Of a stretch of 18,179 nt of DNA, positions 1 through 7,169 are shown piece after piece. This DNA comes from DASYRX01 sp036003845. GTDB lineage: Bacteria > Gemmatimonadota > Gemmatimonadetes > Gemmatimonadales > Gemmatimonadaceae. The DNA lies in assembly GCA_036003845.1 (NCBI GenBank), contig DASYRX010000248.1, positions 1 to 18,179 of the forward strand. Direction: 5' to 3'. The notes under the pieces were generated by a model, which saw only the letters and a program-made list of their open reading frames with translations, did no database searches and was not told the origin of the DNA. The stretch's first letter is position 1. Each line of letters opens with the position of its first letter. Position numbers and translations under genes: made by a program.

Positions 1-906
1 GTAGGCGCTGGATCCTAAGTACGCTGTGGCTGTAAAGAGACTGCCGTCACCGGTAAGCAGACGGCCGCCGCCGCGCAGATCGCGAGCGATCGTCGAGTTG
101 TCACGCAGAGCGGTGCCGTTGTGCCGAAAGTCGTCCATATAGTTACCGCCGACGAACAGCCGCAGCGATGACGACGCGTCGAACGTGACTTTTCCGAAGT
201 ACGCGCTGTTGCGCGAGTCGACCTTTTCATCAATCGCGCCGCGAATGTTTTCGGGCACGTTGATATACCCGTCGGTATCGAAGTACTCGGCAGCGAAGAT
301 GGCGCCAAATTTCTCGCGTTTAGCCGTCGCGACGGCGCTCGACCGCATGGCCGCGAAGCTCCCGGTTGTTTGCGTCAGCGTAAGTGTGTTTTCACGCGGC
401 TCGTCCGTGATGAGGTTGATGACGCCGCCTAACGCGCGGTCCCCCCAGACGCCGGCGCCGCCGCCGCGTACGACCTCCGCCTGCTTGACGAGCGCCAGCG
501 GGACTCGCGGCCAGAACACCCACCCGGCAAAGGGCTCGTTCATCGGCACGCCGTCGAGCAGGACGAGGGTGCGACTCGCGGAGGAACCACCGAGGCCGCG
601 CAGCGCGGGCGCCTGACGCGACGGGTGCGACACGATGCTGCTCTGATAATCCTTCGTCGTGTAGCCCGGGATCACTCGTAGAAAATCGGACACCGTGCGT
701 GCCGCGGAGCGCTGAATCTCCGCCGTTCCCAGCACCGCCACGTTCGCGGGAACTTCGCGCACGGCTTGACTCACGCGCGTCGCGGTGATGATCGCGGCGT
801 CGAGTACCGTCGGCTTCTTTGTCGTGTCGGGTCGTTGCGCAGCCACGGCTGGAGCAGTAAGCGCAGCAAACACGACGGTCGTCAGCCAACGATTCATTCT
901 CTTCAT
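1..906 (-). CDS. TonB-dependent outer-membrane receptor (3' end beyond window)
   Basis: N-terminal 302 residues of a TonB-dependent receptor, an outer-membrane beta-barrel that imports a ligand using TonB energy; the rest of the barrel lies past base 1. A Sec signal peptide covers residues 1 to about 23 (ending AVAAQ). The plug domain follows: a VLDAAIITATR segment near 34-44 that may be a TonB-box region, the PALRGLGG stretch, VLLDGVPMNEP, and the plug-end signature RGGGAGVWGDRALGGVINLIT-like run near 147-167. Barrel strands begin after that. The start at 906 is chosen because GGAGG (911-915) lies 4 bases upstream; a second ATG three codons in has no better site. The substrate-binding protein gene ends 12 bases upstream, so the two are probably one transcript. 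The ligand cannot be read from the sequence. Confidence 0.93.
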   Translation of the reverse strand, partial: MKRMNRWLTTVVFAALTAPAVAAQRPDTTKKPTVLDAAIITATRVSQAVREVPANVAVLGTAEIQRSAARTVSDFLRVIPGYTTKDYQSSIVSHPSRQAPALRGLGGSSASRTLVLLDGVPMNEPFAGWVFWPRVPLALVKQAEVVRGGGAGVWGDRALGGVINLITDEPRENTLTLTQTTGSFAAMRSSAVATAKREKFGAIFAAEYFDTDGYINVPENIRGAIDEKVDSRNSAYFGKVTFDASSSLRLFVGGNYMDDFRHNGTALRDNSTIARDLRGGGRLLTGDGSLFTATAYLGSSAY

Positions 907-918
907 CCCGCCTCCGAT

Positions 919-1911
919 TCAGTGAACAGCGCTGCGCGCGACCGAGTCGGCGTGCGCGATAAAAGTCGAATCCCAAAGCTGCGCCACGGTCGCGAGGGTT
1001 GGAACTAACCCGCGCTCGTGCGCCCACTGTTGAAAGTGCAGCATCCCAGTCGTATCGATGCGGCTGTCGCCGCGCATAGCGGCCCAGCAAGCACGGCGCA
1101 CGACCGCAGGGTCCTCGCCCGTCGCTGCGGCGAGAATCGCAACGTTGCGTTCCGTCTTCCCCTCTAAATAGCGGCCCATGGCCTCGCGGTACGCCAGCAT
1201 GAAGCGCCGCCCTGCATCGCGGTCGCGCTCGAGCAGGTTGCGCCCGAAGAAGACGTACCCGTACGTCTCGTTAGGCGCTGCGTCTTCCGCGCGAATCCAC
1301 ACCGTCCCGGCTCCGGTAGCGACGACGTGCGACAGGTACGGTTCTCCCGACAGCGCCACGTCGAGTTTTCCATTTTTCAAAGCGTCGATTTCTGCCAGGT
1401 GCGGTACGTCGGTTCTCGTCTCGAGCTGTTCCATGGTTAGGCCGGCGCGCGCGAGCATCCGCACAGTGATGTAGGTCATGTTTGCCTCGCGGCTGTACGA
1501 CAACCGCTTGACCATCCGTGCAGCCTGCAGCGTGTCGAGCCCTGGCCGCAGCACGAGCGCGATGTGGGTGCAGCCGCTCGCGGTATTATAGTAGCCACGG
1601 TCGGCGACCATCCGAATCGGTTCACCACGCGCAGCAGCGTTGAATATCCCCGCCTGCGCGGTACTCGAGAGCACGTCGAGCTCACCACTCAGCAGGAGCG
1701 GCACCGCGTCCGCCGGCCGTGCAATCGGGACGAGCTCGGCGTCCAGCCCGTGCTTGGCGAAGAGGCTTTCGGCAGCGGCGATGTATATCGGCGCCAGCGC
1801 TAGATACGGCTGAGTCACCACTTTGATTTTCGTGCGCGCAGTTTGCGCCGTGTCGCCGCAGCCGAGCGCGACCGACAAAAACAGCAGTGACGCTCCGCAC
1901 GTGCGGCGCAT
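919..1911 (-). CDS. ABC-transporter substrate-binding lipoprotein, NMT1/SsuA-like
   Basis: Periplasmic binding protein of the NMT1/THI5-SsuA class (about 330 residues), the family that captures sulfonates, nitrate, pyrimidines or aromatic acids for an ABC importer. A lipoprotein signal is visible: a hydrophobic LLFLSVALGC segment with the lipobox Cys at residue 18 from the ATG. The mature part begins with the family's typical strand (KIKVVTQPYLALAPIYIAAAESLFAKHG pattern), followed by a GELDVLS strand and an IDALKNGKLDVALSGEP region near the second lobe. Start: a GTG at 1914 and an ATG at 1911 are adjacent. ATG 1911 shares its A with the TGA stop of the upstream gene (TGATG), and GGAG lies 8 bases upstream (1920-1923), implying translational coupling. 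No permease or ATPase gene is in the window. The ligand is unknown. Confidence 0.9.
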   Translation of the reverse strand: MRRTCGASLLFLSVALGCGDTAQTARTKIKVVTQPYLALAPIYIAAAESLFAKHGLDAELVPIARPADAVPLLLSGELDVLSSTAQAGIFNAAARGEPIRMVADRGYYNTASGCTHIALVLRPGLDTLQAARMVKRLSYSREANMTYITVRMLARAGLTMEQLETRTDVPHLAEIDALKNGKLDVALSGEPYLSHVVATGAGTVWIRAEDAAPNETYGYVFFGRNLLERDRDAGRRFMLAYREAMGRYLEGKTERNVAILAAATGEDPAVVRRACWAAMRGDSRIDTTGMLHFQQWAHERGLVPTLATVAQLWDSTFIAHADSVARSAVH

Positions 1912-3527
1912 CACGCACGCTCCACGAGCGCTTCAGCAGCGCCATTGTTCGCTCGCAACCGCAAGGGCAGCTGCTTTCCCCGTGACGTGACGCTCGGCGG
2001 CTCGCGCCTAACGCGAAATGTGCCCGCCTGGCTCCATACCCCGCGCGACATGTCGGCCGCCCCGCCGCCACGCGCGAGCGCCGCGAGAATCACGTCGATC
2101 GGCTCGGTCTCGTTCACGAGTCGCACTGAAGGGTGAACGAGGAGGGTGAGGCGCGTGAACCCACGCTCGTCTTCTTCTTCGACCAACTGATAGTCGAGCG
2201 ACGACCCGCCGAAACGCGCCGGAAGATCGTGCTCCAGAATGTGTTCCATGTCGCTTCCGATCAGCGTCACCCCTTCTCCGGTGAGCTTGCGGAAGCTGCG
2301 GATGTCTTTGATATGCGTCGTTAGGCCCAGTGCTTCGAACGGGCAGCCGCAGGTGCGCCGCTCTACAAGGCCAAAATCGTCGGATTCGACATTCAGCAAC
2401 ACCTTGGGCGCCGAGGCCAAAAGCGTTGTGAAGTGAAAGGACGGCACGCTGACGTCAAAGCCCGGGACCGTGCGTAACGCCTGTATCATGGCGAGGTGAT
2501 CGGCGTAGAAATGGTGATCGTTCGGATGGTCCGAGGTAGTACAGCTCAATCCCACAGGACCACCCTCGGTGAAGTAGTAGGTGGAGTAGAATCGCGCGCC
2601 GGTGCGCCGGATCTCGGCGACCTTCGCAGGCGTTGGCGGCTCGCCCCCTATCACAAACACCGCTCCCGTTAGGTCGATACCGGCTTCATTGGCTGCGACG
2701 CAGATGCGCAGCGCTTTGCTCACGTGCGCGCGGATGCCGCAAGCGCCGCGACGTCGCAATGCGTCGCGGGCCCATTCCGCGATGACGTGGGCCTCATTCA
2801 GTGGCAGATGCTCGGGACTTGGAATCCTTGCGCCAGACGCTTTGGCCACTGCGACCGAGGCCGCAGTCGCCAGTCGAAAGCGCCACGCTGCACCGTCACC
2901 GCCGCCCTTGATCGGTGAAAACCAGCGCTCCGGGATGTTCTGAACGGGGACGCGCTGCAGCACGCTGTCCAAGCCATTTCCCGGCGGAATCTCAAACCAG
3001 AAAACGGTCGGAATCCCGAAGAGCTCATGGTAGATGTCGCCGAGCAGGATCATCGGCAGGCGAGCCGTTAGGTGGTCGAGATCCATGAGCACTCGTCGGG
3101 CACCTCCGGTGCTCCCGCCGGTGGAAACGGCGTGGTAGTGACTGACGCGCGGATTATCGAAATCTTCGGCGCGTGCCTCGACGTGCTGACTGCCACGGAC
3201 TATCGGTCGCGTTCCCTTGAACTCCTCGAACGAGACAAAGACACCAGCCTTGCGCAGCTCCGCGAGCGCGCCCTCGACTCCCTCAGCTGCCACGAGCTCG
3301 CGCACATCGCCCGGTGAGCATCCGGCGACGTTCATCAGCTTGAGATACGGGCTCGCGTAATTCTCGAAGACGGCGCGCTCGAGCGTCGCCAAGAAGTTCG
3401 ACTGTCGCTCCGCAAGGCGTCGCTGGATGATCGCGCGCGCGTCGGCTTCCGTTAGACGCTGACGAAGAAACGCGGGAAGTCCTCGCAAAAAGCCAGCGTA
3501 CCCGAATGCCGCTTTGATGAGCGTCAT
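1911..3527 (-). CDS. PaaK/LuxE-like adenylate-forming enzyme
   Basis: 538-residue protein related to phenylacetate-CoA ligase (PaaK), coenzyme F390 synthetase and LuxE, which activate a carboxylic acid as its acyl-AMP. Visible motifs: the Gly/Ser/Thr-rich phosphate-binding loop STGGSTGG (135-142), GGEPPTPAK (294-302), the acid-containing YYFTEGG (317-323), and VESDDFGLVERRTCGCPF (380-397), which matches the ATP-ribose Asp and the Cys-rich turn of PaaK-type enzymes. A C-terminal lid domain follows (SFRKLTGEGV onward). About 130 residues precede the phosphate loop, more than in ordinary PaaK (about 430 residues in all), and are mostly helical. The start at 3527 is the only ATG after an in-frame TAA 12 codons upstream; no good ribosome site is visible. 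It heads a unit with a binding protein and a TonB receptor, so it may activate the imported acid. The substrate and final acceptor are unknown. Confidence 0.82.
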   Translation of the reverse strand: MTLIKAAFGYAGFLRGLPAFLRQRLTEADARAIIQRRLAERQSNFLATLERAVFENYASPYLKLMNVAGCSPGDVRELVAAEGVEGALAELRKAGVFVSFEEFKGTRPIVRGSQHVEARAEDFDNPRVSHYHAVSTGGSTGGARRVLMDLDHLTARLPMILLGDIYHELFGIPTVFWFEIPPGNGLDSVLQRVPVQNIPERWFSPIKGGGDGAAWRFRLATAASVAVAKASGARIPSPEHLPLNEAHVIAEWARDALRRRGACGIRAHVSKALRICVAANEAGIDLTGAVFVIGGEPPTPAKVAEIRRTGARFYSTYYFTEGGPVGLSCTTSDHPNDHHFYADHLAMIQALRTVPGFDVSVPSFHFTTLLASAPKVLLNVESDDFGLVERRTCGCPFEALGLTTHIKDIRSFRKLTGEGVTLIGSDMEHILEHDLPARFGGSSLDYQLVEEEDERGFTRLTLLVHPSVRLVNETEPIDVILAALARGGGAADMSRGVWSQAGTFRVRREPPSVTSRGKQLPLRLRANNGAAEALVERA

Positions 3528-3935
3528 GTAATGGAGGCGCTCGCGAGCCAGCGTCCGGCTTTACTCGCACGATCAGGGCGAAACCAACTCACTGTTGGAC
3601 GGGCTGGGGGAATTGCCACGACCAGCAAATCAGATCGAACGCGACAATTAATGGACCCGTCGGACTCTAGCGAGAGTCGTTTTCAAAAGAAGTGGTTTTA
3701 CAACGACTTAGCTGGGTGCTAGTCCTGCAGCGGGGCAAAAGTGACTCGCCAGAATCGCCACACTGTTCCCGCCATTGACGCACGAGTACCACACCGCGAT
3801 GAGCAGGTGACCGACCGGTGTGCTGATGAGGTCTCTTGGACAAGGGCCCTTTTCGGGGCGGAGTTGGTCGGCAACGCGAATCGAGGGCGAGTTGGCACGG
3901 CCAATGCATTACATGGGTGTGGGAATGGGTTCGGG

Positions 3936-4283
3936 TCGGGGCAACACGGAGCGAAGCTGTGGTGTGGACTGGGGTTGCCCCGAGTGTCCTAAAGGATGTT
4001 AGAGAGCAATCCTTCTGGCAGCTCAAGTACGTAGAGGCGGTAAGGGATATGAACTGGTCAACAAGAATCCGACTTCTTCTAGTTCAGCAGACTCCGGCGG
4101 AAGCTCAGCGCCCGCCGCGGCGTGTGGTGGCGCGTCATCCCGAGCGTCGGCGTGGAATTCAACGCCCGCTTTCGGTAGCGACCATTCGACGTGTCGGTGT
4201 CAGCGATCAGCCGCTTCGTCTCGTTAGCTAGATCACAAGCGCAGGCTCGTTTGCGCGCCTGACGGCGTCGCAGGGTCTGTTTG
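3936..4283 (+). ncRNA. Possible structured non-coding RNA upstream of an orphan terminator
   Basis: Speculative. A 10-bp perfect inverted repeat encloses a 28-base loop that itself contains a small AGC-GAA-GCT hairpin, followed closely by further hairpins and finally by a canonical terminator at 4284-4311, with no open reading frame leading into that terminator. The 5' end is not defined; TTGACG at 3775-3780 could be a -35 box, but no good -10 follows. I looked for tmRNA, RNase P RNA, SRP RNA and tRNA signatures and found none. The alternative is that only a decayed gene or a leader of the small gene at 4368 is present. Confidence 0.25.
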
Positions 4284-4311
4284 ACCGCTCCCTCTGGGAG
4301 CGGTTTTTTTT
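4284..4311 (+). terminator. Rho-independent terminator, plus strand
   Basis: A 9-bp perfect stem ACCGCTCCC (4284-4292), loop TCT, GGGAGCGGT (4296-4304), directly followed by a run of T to 4311. It works only for plus-strand transcription; on the minus strand the stem is followed by CAAACAG. No plus-strand gene lies upstream within the window, so it ends either an unannotated RNA or an attenuated leader of the small gene at 4368. Confidence 0.85.
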
Positions 4312-4367
4312 GGGGCATCACCAGGCATGGAGAATGCCTTCGTTCCTGTGCATCGGAGATGACAGCG

Positions 4368-4541
4368 ATGTACTGGATAAGTGACGAGCAGCGAACCCGT
4401 GCATTAGCCCGCGTGGCAGCCGGAACACCATCTGTCCGTGAGCAACTCGAACGGGCTCGCGTGATGGCCGATCGCCGCAGGCGGGTGTGGTATGCCGGCA
4501 TGGCGCTTCTCGTAGCGTTAATCGCCGCGATCTTTCGCTAG
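4368..4541 (+). CDS. Small C-tail-anchored membrane protein, function unknown
   Basis: 57 residues: a charged, helical cytoplasmic part (residues 1-40, rich in Arg and Glu, ending MADRRRR) followed by one membrane segment (WYAGMALLVALIAAIF, about 41-56) right at the C terminus. The positive RRRR before the segment predicts the N terminus inside. The start at 4368 is preferred because GGAG (4355-4358) lies 9 bases upstream; starting further 5' would run translation through the terminator hairpin. I do not recognise a family. It stands alone on the plus strand, convergent with the iron-sulfur subunit gene, with a long hairpin between them. Confidence 0.6.
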   Translation: MYWISDEQRTRALARVAAGTPSVREQLERARVMADRRRRVWYAGMALLVALIAAIFR

Positions 4542-4589
4542 AGCTGCTGTCAGCTGTCCGCTGCCAGCCGACAGCCGACAGCTTCAGCT
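4542..4589. terminator. Long hairpin between convergent genes, probable bidirectional terminator
   Basis: Arms AGCTG plus CTGTCAGCTGTC (4542-4558) pair with GACAGCCGACAG plus CAGCT (4570-4589), with an 11-base loop, one mismatch in the inner 12 bp and a CTT bulge. It starts right after the stop of the small membrane-protein gene and reaches the stop codon of the iron-sulfur subunit gene. No T-run follows, so it may act as a transcript-end stabiliser or a REP-like element rather than a classic terminator. Confidence 0.55.
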
Positions 4590-5349
4590 AGCGGTTGTTG
4601 GGCTTCGGTTTTCCGCGAAGCAGCCGAAATACCTTGGCTACTGGATCATAGAACTCGTCGACCACCCGTTCCTTGAGCGGAATGATCGCGTTGTCCGTGA
4701 TCGTTATGCTCTCCGGACAAACCTTCGTGCAACACTTGGTGATGTTGCAGTAGCCGATCGCTCCCTTCTCCTTGAGATCCTCGAGCCGGTTCTCGGTGTC
4801 GAGAGGGTGCATCTCCAGCGCGGCGACGTGCACGAAGAAACGCGGTCCGACGAACTCGTCGTGCTTGTGATGGTCGCGCAGCACGTGACAGACGTCCTGG
4901 CACAGATAGCACTCGATGCACTTTCGAAACTCCTGAACGCGATCGATGTCCATCTGCTGCATGCGCCACGTCCCGTCGGGCGCGTCAGGCGCGCGCGGCG
5001 TGAACTTCTTGATGCGCTTCTTCTGCTCGAAGTTCCACGACACGTCCGTCACGAGATCCTTCACGTGCGGAAAGGCGCGCATCGGCTCGACGGTGACTGG
5101 TTGATCCGACGGCAGCTCGCTCATGCGCGTCATGCACATGAGCTTGGGCGTCCCATTGATCTCGGCGGAACACGAGCCGCACTTCCCAGCCTTGCAGTTC
5201 CAGCGCACCGCGAGATCTCCCGCAGACTCAGCCTGGATCTGATGAATCGCGTCCAGGACTACCATCCCTTCTGTGATGTCTGTCGAGAAGTCTCGGAAGC
5301 CGCCCTGGCCGCGCTCGCCGCGCCAGATCTTGAACGTCGTCGCAGCCAT
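4588..5349 (-). CDS. sdhB: Succinate dehydrogenase/fumarate reductase iron-sulfur subunit
   Basis: 253-residue electron-transfer subunit passing electrons from the flavoprotein to quinone at the membrane anchor. The N-terminal 2Fe-2S domain has Cys52, Cys57, Cys60 and Cys72 in the plant-ferredoxin spacing (CKAGKCGSC, then LMC). The C-terminal domain carries CIECYLCQDVC (Cys144, 147, 150, 154) and CNITKCCTKVCPE (Cys201, 206, 207, 211), which supply the 4Fe-4S and 3Fe-4S ligands. All expected cysteines are present and the length is normal. Its ATG overlaps the TAA stop of the flavoprotein gene (TAATG at 5347-5351), so translation is coupled. Last gene of its operon. Whether the complex mainly oxidises succinate or reduces fumarate cannot be decided here. 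The symbol follows the Sdh1-like order. Confidence 0.96.
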   Translation of the reverse strand: MAATTFKIWRGERGQGGFRDFSTDITEGMVVLDAIHQIQAESAGDLAVRWNCKAGKCGSCSAEINGTPKLMCMTRMSELPSDQPVTVEPMRAFPHVKDLVTDVSWNFEQKKRIKKFTPRAPDAPDGTWRMQQMDIDRVQEFRKCIECYLCQDVCHVLRDHHKHDEFVGPRFFVHVAALEMHPLDTENRLEDLKEKGAIGYCNITKCCTKVCPESITITDNAIIPLKERVVDEFYDPVAKVFRLLRGKPKPNNR

Positions 5350-7169
5350 TACTTCTGCTCCTCGATGACTTGTTTCAGCTCGGCGGGCATCGGCCTAACG
5401 TTTACGCGCTCCAGCTCCATGTTCCCACTCGCGCCTCGACGCACGACGATGTTGAAGCTGCCGTATTCCGCTGATTTTTCCGGATAGTCATCGCGGAATT
5501 GTGCACCGCGACTCTCCTTACGCTCGAGCGCCGCACGCGTGATGGCCTCGGAAACTGTGAGGAGGTTGGGCAGATCGATCGCCGTGTGCCAGCCGGGGTT
5601 GTACTCGCGATTCCCTTGCACGCCGCACTTCTCTGCTCGTTCCTGAAGCTCTGCGATCCCTTCCAACGCGCGCTGCATTTCGTTTTCGCGCCGCACGATC
5701 CCGACGAGATCCTGCATCATGTCCTGGAGCTCGTGTTGAATCGCGTACGGCGACTCGGCTCCGGCGCTCCCGGCTCGATCGAACGGCGCAAGCGCGGCGA
5801 CGATTGCTTTGTCTACGTCGTCCCCTTTTACGGCCGCGCTCCGACTAGTCAGAGCGAATTTCGCAGCGTACTCCCCCGCGCGCTGGCCAAACACCAGCAG
5901 GTCTGAGAGCGAGTTCCCGCCTAACCGGTTCGCGCCGTGCAGTCCCGCGCCAGTTTCTCCCGCGGCGAAGAGTCCCGGCACTGTCGACATCTGTGTGTCT
6001 CCGTCGACGCGAACACCACCCATCATGTAGTGCGTCGTTGGACCAATCTCCATCGGCGTGGTGGTGATGTCGATATCCGCGAGCTGCTTGAACTGGTGGT
6101 ACATGCTGGGCAGCTTTTTCTTGATGTGCTCCGGCGCGTTAGGCAGTTTCTCTTTGATCCAGGCGATGTCCAGAAAGACGCCGCCATGTGGACTTCCCCG
6201 CCCTTCGCGCACTTCGCGCACGATACAGCGCGCCACGTGGTCGCGCGTGAGCAGCTCCGGCGGCCGGCGGGCGGACTTGTCTCCCTGCGTATAGCGCCAC
6301 CCTTCCTCTTCGTTGTCCGCGGTTTGGCCGCGGTAGTTCTCCGGGATGTCCTTGAACATGAAGCGTTCGCCTTTGCTGTTGCGGAGGACACCACCTTCGC
6401 CGCGCACCGCTTCGGTGACGAGCAACCCGCGAACGCTCGGCGGCCAGACCATGCCCGTAGGATGGAACTGCACAAATTCCATGTCCAACAGATCCGCGCC
6501 GGCGCGGTAAGCAAGCGCGTGACCGTCGCCGGTGTACTCCCAGGAGTTGCTCGTTATGCTGTACGCGCGCCCGATCCCGCCGGTCGCCAGCACGACGGCC
6601 TTGGCTGCAAAGAGTTTGAAGCGGCCGCGATCACGATCGTAGCCCAACGCACCACTGATACGATCGCCGTCCTTGAACAGCTCCACGATCGTGCACTCCA
6701 TATGCACGTCGATCCCCTGATGCACGCCGTGATCCTGCAGCGTGCGGATCATCTCGAGCCCCGTCCGGTCGCCCACGTGCGCCAGCCGCGGATATTTGTG
6801 TCCGCCAAAGTTGCGCTGCAGGATGCGACCGTCTTCGGTGCGATCGAAGAGCGCGCCCCACGCCTCCAGCTCGCGCACTCGCGCCGGCGCTTCCTTCGCG
6901 TGCAATTCGGCCATGCGCCAGTTGTTCAGATACTGGCCACCACGCATCGTGTCGGCGAAGTGTACGCGCCAGCTGTCGCGATCGTCGACGTTCGCCAACG
7001 CCGCGGCCACACCCCCCTCGGCCATCACGGTGTGCGCCTTGCCTAACAACGATTTGCAAACGAGCCCGACTCGGACTCCCTCGGCCGCAGCGGCGATCGC
7101 GGCGCGCAGCCCCGCGCCACCTGCGCCGATCACGAGTACGTCGTGGTCGACGCGTTCGTGCGCCGCCAT
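5349..7169 (-). CDS. sdhA: Succinate dehydrogenase/fumarate reductase flavoprotein subunit
   Basis: 606-residue catalytic subunit that interconverts succinate and fumarate with covalent FAD. Motifs: dinucleotide-binding GAGGAGLRAA (15-24), the flavin-attachment histidine in KAHTVMAEGG (His46), EFVQFHPTG (231-239, with substrate-binding His236), RDHVARCI (309-316, region of the catalytic Arg), HYMMGGVRVD (380-389), and the FAD-binding GETGAGLHGANRLGGNSL (404-421). The C-terminal helical domain has the usual REYNPGWHTAIDL and RKESRGAQFRDDYP-type sequences. A longer frame opens upstream to 7262, but ATG 7169 is preferred: it overlaps the anchor gene's TAA stop (TAATG, 7167-7171) and the protein starts where family members start. 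Size and gene order resemble the mycobacterial Sdh1 complex. Confidence 0.97.
   Translation of the reverse strand: MAAHERVDHDVLVIGAGGAGLRAAIAAAAEGVRVGLVCKSLLGKAHTVMAEGGVAAALANVDDRDSWRVHFADTMRGGQYLNNWRMAELHAKEAPARVRELEAWGALFDRTEDGRILQRNFGGHKYPRLAHVGDRTGLEMIRTLQDHGVHQGIDVHMECTIVELFKDGDRISGALGYDRDRGRFKLFAAKAVVLATGGIGRAYSITSNSWEYTGDGHALAYRAGADLLDMEFVQFHPTGMVWPPSVRGLLVTEAVRGEGGVLRNSKGERFMFKDIPENYRGQTADNEEEGWRYTQGDKSARRPPELLTRDHVARCIVREVREGRGSPHGGVFLDIAWIKEKLPNAPEHIKKKLPSMYHQFKQLADIDITTTPMEIGPTTHYMMGGVRVDGDTQMSTVPGLFAAGETGAGLHGANRLGGNSLSDLLVFGQRAGEYAAKFALTSRSAAVKGDDVDKAIVAALAPFDRAGSAGAESPYAIQHELQDMMQDLVGIVRRENEMQRALEGIAELQERAEKCGVQGNREYNPGWHTAIDLPNLLTVSEAITRAALERKESRGAQFRDDYPEKSAEYGSFNIVVRRGASGNMELERVNVRPMPAELKQVIEEQK

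Larger units (their letters stand above)
3528..4367. other. Gene-poor spacer with inverted repeats
   Basis: No convincing coding region on either strand: the open frames here have no homologous look, no ribosome sites and skewed Arg/Ser-rich composition. The stretch holds several inverted repeats: GACTCT/AGAGTC (3663-3678), a 10-bp perfect pair TCGGGGCAAC/GTTGCCCCGA (3936-3945 with 3974-3983), and AAGGAT/ATCCTT just after it near 3990-4015. It ends in a strong terminator on the plus strand (4284-4311). It must also hold the promoter of the minus-strand unit beginning at 3527, but I could not identify convincing -35/-10 boxes. It contains none of the CGTTAGG motifs common elsewhere in the window. 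Confidence 0.6.

Noticed and set aside
392..1090. 232-residue minus-strand open frame
   Set aside because: It is an Arg-rich shadow of the TonB receptor gene, which has a signal peptide, plug-domain motifs and a good ribosome site in another frame.
3805..3860. CTGATGAG followed by a small stem, resembling a hammerhead ribozyme core
   Set aside because: The required GAAA after stem II is missing (ACAAGG follows) and no cleavage-site stem was found.
3741..4231. Open frames on both strands in the spacer as genes
   Set aside because: They overlap each other, lack ribosome sites, have Arg/Ser/His-rich composition and run over the hairpins; no family resemblance.
3936..4283. tmRNA, RNase P RNA, SRP RNA or tRNA before the terminator
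   Set aside because: None of their conserved cores (TTCGA-type T loop, GGAAAGTCC-type P RNA region, GGAAGCAGCC-type SRP loop) is present.
5937..7046. 369-residue plus-strand open frame opposite the flavoprotein gene
   Set aside because: Antisense shadow of sdhA; the sdhA product has every catalytic motif, whereas this frame shows no recognisable family or start signal.
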